Source: Deltaproteobacteria bacterium (GTDB lineage: Bacteria; Desulfobacterota; Syntrophia; Syntrophales; JACQWR01). From it: a DNA stretch of 64,000 nt. Positions 35,473 to 44,315 of the stretch are shown piece after piece; position 1 is the first letter of the stretch; every line of letters starts with the position of its first letter. The stretch is from contig JACQWR010000018.1 in assembly GCA_016209105.1 (NCBI GenBank), positions 62,001 to 126,000 on the forward strand, given 5' to 3'. The notes beneath the pieces are model-generated. The model was not told the origin of the DNA. It worked only from the letters and a program-made list of their open reading frames with translations, and made no database searches. The translations under genes and the position numbers were made by a program.

Positions 35473-35491
35473 ACGTCCCCCGTCTCCCCCG

Positions 35492-35758
35492 CTATCCGGA
35501 AAAAGCCTGTCGTGTCTTGGCCACCGACTCAACGTAATCGCAGATTTGATTAATGGTCCGGATATCCATTGCCCGTTTTTTCTCCTCCTGAGTAAGCTCG
35601 GAGGCGAGCATATGCTCAATCTCAAGGAGCAGTTCGATTGCGTCTATGCTGTCGAACTCGTGTTTCTCTCTCAGGTCGTCATCCATCCCCGGATTTTCAA
35701 TCTCAAACTCCTTCCGGAGAAAGGCGAGTATTGCGGTGGTAATCTCTTCACGTGTCAT
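35492..35758 (-). CDS. Acyl carrier protein
   Basis: An 88-residue ACP with the phosphopantetheine Ser S37 in FDSIDAIEL. A TTG start at 35770 is possible because AGGAG lies just upstream of it, but ATG 35758 gives the usual N-terminus. It sits 19 bases before the KS gene and 48 bases after a thioesterase gene, so is likely its dedicated carrier. Confidence 0.86.
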   Translation of the reverse strand: MTREEITTAILAFLRKEFEIENPGMDDDLREKHEFDSIDAIELLLEIEHMLASELTQEEKKRAMDIRTINQICDYVESVAKTRQAFSG

Positions 35759-35806
35759 ATGGGTTATCAAATACTCCTATCGGCAATTGATCTGTCTTTT
35801 TCCTGC

Positions 35807-36286
35807 TTATTTCGGAAAGGCTTTCCACAGGTGAACCGTCTTCGGGTCAACGGTCACCGGTTTTCCCGCTGAGTTGAGCGCGCAATGCCTGGTAAACCCG
35901 GTGCAGATGATCCTCCCGGTTTCACCATGGGTAATCACATAATCGAACCGAAGCTTCACCCGTTCCAGCTCCGCCGGCCGGGTATGAATATGCAGGGGAT
36001 CGTCATAGTAGAGGGGTTCATAGAACTGTATTCCCAGATCAATAATCGGGTAGACATAGCCGCTCGCTTCTATTTCCCGGTACGGGTATGCCGCATCCCG
36101 CATCAACGAGGCGCGGCCAAATTCAAAATACCGCAGATAATTGGCGTGATAGACCACGGTGGAACGATCCGTATCGGCGTAGAGCGTCCGTTCCCGGCAT
36201 CGGTGCCAGACAAGGTCGGTCTCCTGATCCCGGACATAACGGTCGTCACTTCCCAATGTTTTCGGTCTGAATGGTTTCGGTCTCAT
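35807..36286 (-). CDS. 4-hydroxybenzoyl-CoA-type acyl thioesterase (hotdog)
   Basis: The 159-residue hotdog thioesterase from ATG 36286 has the motif YADTDRSTVVYHANYLRYFEFGR, in which D38/D40 match the 4HBT/YbgC active site. It would hydrolyse aryl- or acyl-ACP/CoA, releasing the chain or clearing mis-primed ACP. It starts one base after the stop of the preceding KS gene. Confidence 0.82.
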   Translation of the reverse strand: MRPKPFRPKTLGSDDRYVRDQETDLVWHRCRERTLYADTDRSTVVYHANYLRYFEFGRASLMRDAAYPYREIEASGYVYPIIDLGIQFYEPLYYDDPLHIHTRPAELERVKLRFDYVITHGETGRIICTGFTRHCALNSAGKPVTVDPKTVHLWKAFPK

Positions 36287-36287
36287 G

Positions 36288-37553
36288 CTACACCCCTCTG
36301 AACAGAACACAACAGTTCGTGCCGCCGAAGCCGAAGGCATTCGACAGGACGATTTCATGATGGCGTCGGCGTGCGCCATCGGCAACGAAGTCCAACCCCT
36401 CAAACTGCGGATCGGGAATATAGTTTATCGTAGGAAGCATGATCCCCCGCTGCATGCCCTCTATAGCCAGGGCATTCTCAATGGCGGCGGCGGCGCCGAG
36501 GGTATGACCGATCTGGGATTTATTCGACGATATGGGAATATCGTTCAATCGGTCGCCAAAAACGGCGCGCAGACAGTCAATCTCCGTGCTGTCCCCATTG
36601 GTCGTGGACGTTCCATGCGCATTGACATACTCAACGTCGCCTGCCTTCAGACCGGCATCGTCAATGGTTTCCCGGATCGCCCGGATAATGGTTTCTCTGT
36701 TCGGTCTCGTAAAATGATAGGCATCGGAACTCCATCCGACACCCATGACTTCCGCTTTCGCCTTCAGGCCGTACGGGGAAAGGGTTTCCTCTGCGGCAAG
36801 AACGATTACCCCTCCCCCTTCGGAAAGGACAAACCCTCTTCGGTCAATGCTGAACGGTCGGGATGCCTGAGACGGATCGTCACAGGCGCGATCATCATGG
36901 CATATCTTGATAGTGGCGTTCATATTGGCAAAGCCATGGATAATTTCGGGCATAATCGGCATGTCCACGCCGCCGGCAAGGACAAAGTCGCAGTCTCCGT
37001 CGCGGATCATCCGTGAACCGACGGCAACGGCATAGTTACCCGAAGCACACGCCCCCTGGGGAGAGAATATGGGACCGGTAAAACCCAGAAGCATTCCCGC
37101 CTTGCCCGACGGCAGGTTCGCGCAGAGGTTGGGGAGCAGATAGGGACTTACCTTCAACGGCCCCTTCTCCCTCAGATTTTCCGCGGCGATACGGAAGGAA
37201 TCCGTTCCGTTTATGGCCGAGCCGATCAGACACGCCGTTCGGGAACTGGTTTCTCCATTTAAGTGAAGTCCGGAATTCTCCAATGCCTCCTTACATACCG
37301 CCATGGTCAGAATGACAAAAGAGGCATTCCAGTTGTACACTTCTTTCTCGCTCGAAAAATCAAAGGTGCGAGGATCCCAGTCGGGAATCTCTCCCACGAT
37401 ATTACGGGCGGACTTCACCTCGCACCGCGTCACTTTGCGGAACCCCGCCTCGCCTTTTACCGCACGCTCCCAGGTGCGGGCAAATGTCTTCCCCAGGGGC
37501 GACGCCGCGCCATATCCGATGACAAATACCCGCCTGTTTTTCGGTGCTTTCAT
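36288..37553 (-). CDS. Beta-ketoacyl-ACP synthase (KS)
   Basis: A 421-residue KS with catalytic C169 (QGACASGN), NAHGTSTTNGD and NKSQIGHTLGAA. The start at 37553 has an AGGAAA site (in CAGGAAATGT), whereas the longer start at 37589 has none. It resembles its neighbour at 37713 more than the KS at 34231, suggesting duplication. Elongation or starter condensation in the cluster. Confidence 0.88.
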   Translation of the reverse strand: MKAPKNRRVFVIGYGAASPLGKTFARTWERAVKGEAGFRKVTRCEVKSARNIVGEIPDWDPRTFDFSSEKEVYNWNASFVILTMAVCKEALENSGLHLNGETSSRTACLIGSAINGTDSFRIAAENLREKGPLKVSPYLLPNLCANLPSGKAGMLLGFTGPIFSPQGACASGNYAVAVGSRMIRDGDCDFVLAGGVDMPIMPEIIHGFANMNATIKICHDDRACDDPSQASRPFSIDRRGFVLSEGGGVIVLAAEETLSPYGLKAKAEVMGVGWSSDAYHFTRPNRETIIRAIRETIDDAGLKAGDVEYVNAHGTSTTNGDSTEIDCLRAVFGDRLNDIPISSNKSQIGHTLGAAAAIENALAIEGMQRGIMLPTINYIPDPQFEGLDFVADGARRRHHEIVLSNAFGFGGTNCCVLFRGV

Positions 37554-37610
37554 ACATTTCCTGTTGAGCAAGGGAACGTAGTGCTTCACTTCGCAAAATC
37601 TGTGTCATAT

Positions 37611-37677
37611 CGCCTGAAGGGAGATATCTTTTATCGTCTAATATCCATCAAGATTTCTCGCTTCGTTCGAAATGACA
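37611..37677. repeat. TCATTTCGAGCGAA dispersed repeat, copy 2
   Basis: Read on the minus strand it is GTCATTTCGAACGAAGCGAG, AAATCTTGATGG and AAAAGATATCTCCCTTCAGGCG, matching 19845-19909. It fills the 159-base gap between two ketosynthase genes in the long operon. Confidence 0.7.
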
Positions 37678-37712
37678 GACAATAGGTAACCGAATTTATG
37701 AAGCAATGCAAC

Positions 37713-39008
37713 TCAGGCGATTCGGCGAAGGACAATACAGGAATTACAGCCGCCGAATCCAAACGCATTTTTCAACACGTGCTCCTGAGCAACACGTCTT
37801 GCGCCTTCCGGTACGCAATCAATCGGGATGTCCGGATCAGGCGAATAATTAATCGTGGGGAGCACCATATCCCGAATCATCCCTTCCATGGCGAGGATGA
37901 TCTCGATGGCGGACGACGCCCCCATGGCATGGCCCGTCTGGGACTTGTTGGCCGACACCGGCGGCATCTCCCCGCCGAAAATATCCTTCAAGGCATCCCC
38001 CTCGATCCGGTCGCCGATCTTCGTTGATGTGCCGTGTGCGTTGACCGCATCAATATCCCCGGGCTGCAGACCGGAATGGGCGATACTCTCCGCAATGCAC
38101 TGTTTGACCGTTTCAAGGTTCGGGGCGACAAAATGGTGGGCGTCGGATGTCATGGCCCATCCCGCCATTTCAATCCTGGGGGCAAGGCCATGGGCCTTTG
38201 CGAAATCCGCCCGCGCGATAATGATGCATCCGGCGCCTTCCGATACGACAAAGCCCCGCCGGTTGAGGGAGAAGGGACGGCTTGCTTTCTCCGGGGGTTC
38301 GACCGGCTGACCTTCCTTCGGCCGGTAGGCGCCGTTCATTGTGGCAAAACCGCCCAGAATGCTTTCCAGGAGAGGAAAGTCCACTGCGCCGCAAATGGCC
38401 ACATCCGCCATGCCCTGCGCTATGAACATGGCACCGAGAATCATGGACGTGGAGCCGGTCGCGCAGGCGGTAATCGTCGAAGTTATCGGGCCTGTCGCGC
38501 CGGTCATGATAGAGACCTTTCCCCCAACCATATTGATGCAGGAGTTTGCATTGGTATAGGGAGGGGGAAGTTTCCCTTCCGATACCAACTGCCTGTCGGC
38601 ATGGAGAACGGAGTCAAGTCCACCGATGGCGGAACTGAACGTAATGGCCACTCTCGGCGCAATATCACCCGTTATTTCAATCCCGCTCTTTTTCAACGCA
38701 CGGTGGACGACCAACAGCGCATGTTTAAAAACAGGCGATGTCCACAGCGCCATGTCACGGGATGTCAAAAAAGGGTAGGCATCGGTGACGATATCATCAA
38801 CCTGACCGGCTATTCTCACGGGGAATCGTTCGCGAAGGGGGAAACGGGTCAGACCGCCGATGCCGCTTAACCCCTGGGACGCGCGTTCCCACTGGGCATC
38901 CATATCAACGCCCAGGGGCGATACCGCATCATAGCCCACAATCACGGGTCGTCGCCCATCCGTTCTGGTCGGCCTGGTATTGGGTAGAGAAGATGTTGAC
39001 GCTACCAT
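37713..39008 (-). CDS. Beta-ketoacyl-ACP synthase (KS)
   Basis: A 431-residue KS with catalytic C182 (ITACATGSTS), NAHGTSTKIGD and NKSQTGHAMGAS. Its start overlaps the upstream radical-SAM gene by seven bases. Together with the KS at 36288 it forms a pair of related enzymes that might act as separate condensing steps or as a heterodimer. Confidence 0.88.
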   Translation of the reverse strand: MVASTSSLPNTRPTRTDGRRPVIVGYDAVSPLGVDMDAQWERASQGLSGIGGLTRFPLRERFPVRIAGQVDDIVTDAYPFLTSRDMALWTSPVFKHALLVVHRALKKSGIEITGDIAPRVAITFSSAIGGLDSVLHADRQLVSEGKLPPPYTNANSCINMVGGKVSIMTGATGPITSTITACATGSTSMILGAMFIAQGMADVAICGAVDFPLLESILGGFATMNGAYRPKEGQPVEPPEKASRPFSLNRRGFVVSEGAGCIIIARADFAKAHGLAPRIEMAGWAMTSDAHHFVAPNLETVKQCIAESIAHSGLQPGDIDAVNAHGTSTKIGDRIEGDALKDIFGGEMPPVSANKSQTGHAMGASSAIEIILAMEGMIRDMVLPTINYSPDPDIPIDCVPEGARRVAQEHVLKNAFGFGGCNSCIVLRRIA

Positions 39009-40000
39009 GGTATGAACCGGTAGAGTTTGGCGAACATTTCATAAACTTCTATCCAGTTCTGAAGGTCCTTCGTGGATTGCAGATGGTCTCGTTTGTTGAC
39101 CATAATCCAACTCATGTGCGCAGCGCCATCCTTGCAGGTGGAACAATCCCGTGTCGCAGAGGTGCAGCATCGGTGCACGGTTTTCAGGTCAGAGGCCCAC
39201 CGGATAAAGCGAATGAGCCTTTTGGGCCGAGGCGTCCTATTGTCCATCGGCTCCGTAACGGACGGGCATTCCGCCCATCCGAATTGACGATTCATCATCC
39301 TCCCCGTGGTGATGACTTCGTGATAGTACTTGCAAGAAATTACGGTCTTTGGATATGCATCCAGCATACCGTCCATTTCTGCCCGAACATCCCGCAGTTT
39401 CTCCTCCGTCCAGGAAAAACCGTCCACCTTTTCATCATTCGACAGCAACTGCAAATGAACCTTCAGTCCGACGTCGGCGATTTTTCGGATCATCTGTTCT
39501 ATCCGTCCAACCTGTTTCGGCGTAATCGTATAAAGATAGTACGTGTACGGATCACCTTGATAATTTTTGCTGGATACGGAGAACGTATCTTTTCCTCTGA
39601 GGATTTTTTCGTCTTCCTCATTTCCCCAGAGTGAGATACCCATCATCATATCGGGGAAACGGTCTCGGGGAATCTTGATCTGCCCGTTCGTCGAGCAAAA
39701 CGTCGGCAGTTGCGCATAGAAGGCCTCGATCCGGTCAAGGCACAGCGTCGGTTCCCCGCCGATTAATATGGCAAGATTGACGCCCCGCTCCTTTTCCTTC
39801 TGAATAAACCGGGACCATTTTCCCACATCCGTTTCCTCGGACGCGGCCTGATGTTCGTTGGAAGAAAAGAAGAAACAACCCTTACAGCGCAAATTGCACT
39901 GATTGGTCACATCGTAGATGGAGCTGCGGATATTCAGGGTAGCTATTTTTCGGTAACGCTCATGCCAGTTGTTATCGAGCAAGGAACTGACGGTTTTCAT
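39002..40000 (-). CDS. Radical SAM protein with C-terminal Cys cluster (paralogue 1)
   Basis: In this 332-residue radical SAM enzyme the CxxxCxxC motif is C35/C39/C42 (CNLRCKGC). The GGEPTL motif and an ENYQGDP-like segment (KNYQGDPYTYYLYT) are shared with the neighbour at 40072. Extra cysteines near the C-terminus (HRCCTSATRDCSTCKDG) suggest an auxiliary SPASM-like cluster. No B12 domain. Substrate unknown. It may be a tandem duplicate of the next gene. Confidence 0.84.
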   Translation of the reverse strand: MKTVSSLLDNNWHERYRKIATLNIRSSIYDVTNQCNLRCKGCFFFSSNEHQAASEETDVGKWSRFIQKEKERGVNLAILIGGEPTLCLDRIEAFYAQLPTFCSTNGQIKIPRDRFPDMMMGISLWGNEEDEKILRGKDTFSVSSKNYQGDPYTYYLYTITPKQVGRIEQMIRKIADVGLKVHLQLLSNDEKVDGFSWTEEKLRDVRAEMDGMLDAYPKTVISCKYYHEVITTGRMMNRQFGWAECPSVTEPMDNRTPRPKRLIRFIRWASDLKTVHRCCTSATRDCSTCKDGAAHMSWIMVNKRDHLQSTKDLQNWIEVYEMFAKLYRFIPW

Positions 40001-40071
40001 ACATGTCTCCCGGTTTCATATGCGCATCGGTCGGTACAAACATGGCGATTGCTACGGTATCTCTCCCTTGC

Positions 40072-41154
40072 TCACGACAGATGTCGGGGCGGCTCGATAA
40101 TCTCACGGCAGAGGTTCTCCCCCTTCTCATAACCCATCACCCATACGGCAAGGTAGGTATCCACATAGTCGAGCCACGATCTGAACACATTCGGGTCAGT
40201 CACATGGCGATAGAGGCGTGCCGTAACGACGGCGCTGCCTGCGGCATAATGCCGGCACTCATCACAATCCGTGTCAGGGACGCAGCAAGCCGCTTCCCGA
40301 TTCCAGGACAGGTCTGTCCGATATTGCCGGAAAGACCTCCCCAGACCGATATTTGTCGAAGGGTTCCTTCGCGGATACGAACATCCGTAAAGCTCGTGCA
40401 GGCCGCTCTGATGGGTATGTGCAACTGCGCTATAGGAAGAGAAAAGCGTTTGTTCCGGGTATCGGAACAGGATATCCAGCATGGCACTGCGTGTCCGGTT
40501 GAGAGAATCCTGGTTGTGCCGGAGAGTCCCGGTATAGCCGGCAGGAGATGAAAAAACACTGAACGTGATCTTGCAATCATTCGCGGCAATAATGTCCATC
40601 ACTTCATAGACTTCATCTACATTATCCCGCGTAAAGGTATAGACGAACACCGCTCTCGGATCGCCCTGATAATTTTCTATCTGTTTCGACAGCAGATTGT
40701 TAGCCCGTCTCACCCGGAGGCTCGTTTCATCGTTGCCCCACACGGAGATATGAATTCGGTAACCGACCGCTTCGGGAATGCGCTTGAAACCGTTCGTGGC
40801 AATGCACCCGAGGGGCATTTCACCGTAACAGACCTTCAATAGCTCCGGCACCAGCGATGGCTCGGCGCCGGCCAGAACAACATAGGTGATTCCCCTCGCT
40901 CGTTCCTCCCTCATCAGTTTGCGCCACGCTTCGGGATCACCGTTTTCTTCGGCGAACTGTTTTTCCCCCTCATAATAATAACAGCCGTTGCATCGGATAT
41001 TGCATCGGTTACTCATATCATAAGTAGATTCCCGGAGAAAAAAATATTTTCGCACCTTCTCCCAGCGCCGGCGAACTTCCTGGTCGGCCAGCAACTCGGA
41101 AAATTTCCATTTTCTTATCTTCTTTTCGCGTTGCGGGATCGTTTTGACGTCCAT
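40072..41154 (-). CDS. Radical SAM protein with C-terminal Cys cluster (paralogue 2)
   Basis: The 360-residue enzyme from ATG 41154 (GTG at 41163 is also in frame) has C51/C55/C58 (CNIRCNGC) and an AGAEPSL motif. It shares ISVWGND and ENYQGDP with the gene at 39002 and has C-terminal cysteines (CCVPDTDCDECRHY) for a likely auxiliary cluster. It lies 71 bases upstream of paralogue 1 and 62 bases after an ACP gene. Confidence 0.83.
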   Translation of the reverse strand: MDVKTIPQREKKIRKWKFSELLADQEVRRRWEKVRKYFFLRESTYDMSNRCNIRCNGCYYYEGEKQFAEENGDPEAWRKLMREERARGITYVVLAGAEPSLVPELLKVCYGEMPLGCIATNGFKRIPEAVGYRIHISVWGNDETSLRVRRANNLLSKQIENYQGDPRAVFVYTFTRDNVDEVYEVMDIIAANDCKITFSVFSSPAGYTGTLRHNQDSLNRTRSAMLDILFRYPEQTLFSSYSAVAHTHQSGLHELYGCSYPRRNPSTNIGLGRSFRQYRTDLSWNREAACCVPDTDCDECRHYAAGSAVVTARLYRHVTDPNVFRSWLDYVDTYLAVWVMGYEKGENLCREIIEPPRHLS

Positions 41155-41225
41155 GGCATCCACAAATTCGCGCGCTCGTCACCCACCGCTGCTTGCCCAA
41201 GGAGAGCTTCGCTCATTCCCTCGAT

Positions 41226-41492
41226 TTATGCGGCCCGTTTCTGTTCGATATATTCGGCAATCATGCGGACATTTCTGAGTTTGGGGTAATCATCTTCATC
41301 AATGGAAATGCCGTATTCGTCTTGCAGCACGAGAACCACCGTGGCCAGATCCATGCTGTCAACGCCCAGTTCATCCACCAGATCGAGATCGGGATTGAAT
41401 TTTTCCGGTGTAATCTCCTGCAGCTTGAGTTCAAAGATAATAATTTCGGCAATGCGACGTATCATCGTTTTTTTATCTGTAGTAAAGGACAT
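41226..41492 (-). CDS. Acyl carrier protein
   Basis: An 88-residue ACP with pantetheine Ser S46 in GVDSMDLATV. It lies between the radical SAM pair and the hotdog dehydratase gene, 69 bases from the latter. Confidence 0.87.
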   Translation of the reverse strand: MSFTTDKKTMIRRIAEIIIFELKLQEITPEKFNPDLDLVDELGVDSMDLATVVLVLQDEYGISIDEDDYPKLRNVRMIAEYIEQKRAA

Positions 41493-41561
41493 TCTCCATT
41501 CTCCTCACAATAATATCGGTCATCACAGCCACCAACCTCATACCGGGCTCATGAAAACGCT

Positions 41562-41951
41562 TCAAAGCCTCTTCTGTTCAACCGGCAACGTTTTCGCCAC
41601 AACAATGCCCGTGCATACCGTTTTCCCGGTTGACTCAACCCGAAAATGATAGGAAAGACTTTCCTCCTGAGCGGAAAAAGACAGGGAGATTGTTATCGCC
41701 TCGTCCGGTCTGACCGGCAGCCGGAACCGAACCCGTCTGATATTTGATATCCGAATCTCTCTTCCCTTCTCTGATGCATGGAGTCTGATCGCATCCGTCG
41801 CCATGGCCAGGATGGCAATACCCGGCAGAATCGGTTCATCGGGAAAATGGCCGGAAAACCAGGGCGATCCGGTTGCCGCGTACGCCTCCGCCGAAAACAC
41901 GCCGTCGGTCATTGCCCCTTTATACGATATGCTGTGCCACGCATCATCCAT
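41562..41951 (-). CDS. Hotdog 3-hydroxyacyl-ACP dehydratase subunit, lacks catalytic Glu (ApeP-like)
   Basis: A 129-residue FabZ/FabA-like protein. It keeps the catalytic His H35 in WFSGHFPDEPILPG, but where FabZ has PGVLxxEAxxQ it reads PGIAILAMATD, so the catalytic Glu is replaced by A49 and the Gln by D53. Its partner is probably the protein at 18619, which keeps the Glu and has lost the His. In FabZ the site is shared across the dimer interface. A 151-base AT-rich gap follows upstream. Confidence 0.75.
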   Translation of the reverse strand: MDDAWHSISYKGAMTDGVFSAEAYAATGSPWFSGHFPDEPILPGIAILAMATDAIRLHASEKGREIRISNIRRVRFRLPVRPDEAITISLSFSAQEESLSYHFRVESTGKTVCTGIVVAKTLPVEQKRL

Positions 41952-42102
41952 ATCATCTGACGGTCAGCGCCACCAACCTCTCGTTATCAAACGGTTTATT
42001 CTCGCATTTCCCGTGTCTTCTCTGCCTTGTCCCGGCAGCAGCAGGCCCCTCAATCAACTATTTATCATGAGCCTCTATAGAGCCGCGTTTTTTATCATTT
42101 AT

Positions 42103-42969
42103 CTATATGTTAATCAATATCTTTTTGGCTTGCCCCAGATCAATGGTATGCCGCTCAGCATTCGTTCGGATCATCACCGGTCCCCCCAAAAGGTCTGACA
42201 GGGAAACGACCTGTAATCCTTTATCTTTCAAACCAGACAGGATCAGCTCAATCTCACGCAGCCAAAAATCGGCGTTCACTTTTCCTTTCGGCTTTACATC
42301 GTGGAGAAGAACGACATCATCCGGTTTCACCTTTTTCAGGATCCTCCGGGATAGCCCCCGGATATGCCTGTTCCCTCGGTCAAAGGCGCGACAGGAAAAG
42401 GTTACGCAGACCATGCCCTGCTTACGCAGAGCCCGGTACAGTCTCGGACTGGTAACACCCACGGGTGGTCTGAAGGCGGCAGGAACTATGCCGAAGCCTC
42501 CGAGCGCTATCTGCGCCGATTCGATTTCCCGATACAGCGTCTCTGAACGGCGCAGCATTAAAAAGGGATCATGGCTGTAGGAATGATTGCCAATATCATG
42601 ACCACGATCAATGATCTCCACGATTAGGTCGCCGTATTGGGCGACCCGTTCCCCGGTAACAAAAAAAGTGGCCTTTGCGGCATGCCGTTCCAAGAGTTGC
42701 AAAAGGGGCCGGGTAGTCGCCGGATCAGGGCCGTCATCAAAGGTCAAAGATACCACCGGCCTTCCCGTATGCCCCCGACTGAAAACGGGCAAAAAAAATC
42801 CCCTCGATGGGAAAAAAGACGCCGCCATGCAGAGAAAAACAAACGCGGACAGGGGAATGACGGCAAGTTCAACGCGAAGGAGGGCGCATATCGGCGCCAG
42901 GGCAAAAGCGACACATCCAGCCAGCACCGCCGGAGAGATAGAGAACCCACCTTTACCGTCATGGTTCAT
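42103..42969 (-). CDS. NodB-type polysaccharide deacetylase family protein, membrane-anchored
   Basis: The 288-residue protein from ATG 42969 overlaps the upstream radical SAM stop (ATGA). It has two hydrophobic N-terminal segments (about 13-33 and 37-54). The NodB domain carries TFDDGPDP (D78/D79) and HSYSHD (H129/H133), which bind the catalytic metal. It would remove an N- or O-acetyl group or cleave a similar amide. In this setting it may modify a glycolipid head group rather than a polysaccharide. Confidence 0.83.
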   Translation of the reverse strand: MNHDGKGGFSISPAVLAGCVAFALAPICALLRVELAVIPLSAFVFLCMAASFFPSRGFFLPVFSRGHTGRPVVSLTFDDGPDPATTRPLLQLLERHAAKATFFVTGERVAQYGDLIVEIIDRGHDIGNHSYSHDPFLMLRRSETLYREIESAQIALGGFGIVPAAFRPPVGVTSPRLYRALRKQGMVCVTFSCRAFDRGNRHIRGLSRRILKKVKPDDVVLLHDVKPKGKVNADFWLREIELILSGLKDKGLQVVSLSDLLGGPVMIRTNAERHTIDLGQAKKILINI

Positions 42970-44315
42970 CGGATTAATTGCTCCCAGAGGGGACCTACGT
43001 GACCCCATGCATGCATCCTCGCAAGGCTTTTAACCATTTGCGGGGAACCAGCCCCAATAATCCAGTTGATCCGGCCATCGGCATGGTCATGCAGGAATTC
43101 CATAACCGCCATCTGATTCAAAGGCGGCGCCCAGTAAAACACCGGTTGAAGCAGATTCCGTTCGGCTTCGATCTGTCCTTCTTCAACGGCCATTTCATAC
43201 AGGGCGGTACGGGGATAGATCCTTACGCCGGCAAAAACAAAGAAAACGGTTTTTTCCAGTTCATCCGCCCTACCCAGGGTTTCCCTCAACGTGGCTTCAC
43301 TTTCTCCCGGTCCGCCCAGCATGAGATAATGCGCGACGTGCAACCCGGCGTCTACGGCACGCCGGTGCGAGGCAAAGACATCGCCGATGCGAAAAGGTTT
43401 TCCGTAGGAATCGAGCACCGCATTAGAAAGGGATTCCGTCCCGAATTCCACATGCTCAAGCCCCGCGTCGGCCAGGATATGATAATAGTCGGGTGGCGTT
43501 GGCAGAGGCGTAAAGAAGCCACCCCAGGGAATGGAAATACCCGCCTTTTTCAATGCCGCTGCGACCGCCAGGCTATGTTCAGCACTGCCGTTAAATGTCG
43601 AATCAGCCATATAGAGGTATCGGGCGCCGGCATCCTGGAGCATTCTGGCCGTATCGGCGACTTCTCCGGGCGGCACCAGGCGAAACCGTCTCCCCTCTAT
43701 CTGCGGATAGGTGCAATAGATACAGTTAAATGGACAGCCCCTTTTCGTCTGCAGGTTGAGCATGCCGCCCCTCTTCAGGTAGAAAGACGTATAGGAATGG
43801 TCGGCAAAACCGCCACGCGAAAATGATGCAGGCAAGGGATCGGGAAACACCACAGGGCCGTTTCTGGTTACGACGCCGGGAAGTCCCGAGACGTCCTCAT
43901 TCCGTTCCAGCGCCTGGAGAAGGAGCGGAAGCCGTTCTCCCTCGCCGATGATGCCGAAATCGGCATCCAACCGGCTCATAAATTCGTCGGGAAGAATGGT
44001 AAACCCGCTGCCTCCCAGGACGATCGCCCCCGTTGAATGCCGCCGGATGATGCCGATCAGTTCCCGGATTTCTTCTATAAAGGTTCTTCCATTCTCTGCA
44101 TCGGTCGTATCAATATTTCGGATGGACAGCCCGATGATATCGGGCAGGTACTGGGAAAGAACTCCCGCCAGGGCATCCCCGTTCTTCAGCTCATTCATGT
44201 CAACACTTCTCACCTGGTGCGCCGGTGAGACGGCATTCATCACATAATCGAGGCCGATGGGATACGACGGGTAGGGTTCAATTAACCTGTTTGTGGATAC
44301 GAGCAGTACCTTCAC
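42966..44315 (-). CDS. B12-binding-domain radical SAM protein
   Basis: The 449-residue protein has a cobalamin-binding-like N-terminal domain (about 1-130, with LGGSGFTILPDEFMSRL and IGEGE) and a radical SAM core with C194/C198/C201 (CPFNCIYC). It overlaps both neighbours by four bases. Substrate unknown. Confidence 0.84.
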   Translation of the reverse strand: MKVLLVSTNRLIEPYPSYPIGLDYVMNAVSPAHQVRSVDMNELKNGDALAGVLSQYLPDIIGLSIRNIDTTDAENGRTFIEEIRELIGIIRRHSTGAIVLGGSGFTILPDEFMSRLDADFGIIGEGERLPLLLQALERNEDVSGLPGVVTRNGPVVFPDPLPASFSRGGFADHSYTSFYLKRGGMLNLQTKRGCPFNCIYCTYPQIEGRRFRLVPPGEVADTARMLQDAGARYLYMADSTFNGSAEHSLAVAAALKKAGISIPWGGFFTPLPTPPDYYHILADAGLEHVEFGTESLSNAVLDSYGKPFRIGDVFASHRRAVDAGLHVAHYLMLGGPGESEATLRETLGRADELEKTVFFVFAGVRIYPRTALYEMAVEEGQIEAERNLLQPVFYWAPPLNQMAVMEFLHDHADGRINWIIGAGSPQMVKSLARMHAWGHVGPLWEQLIR

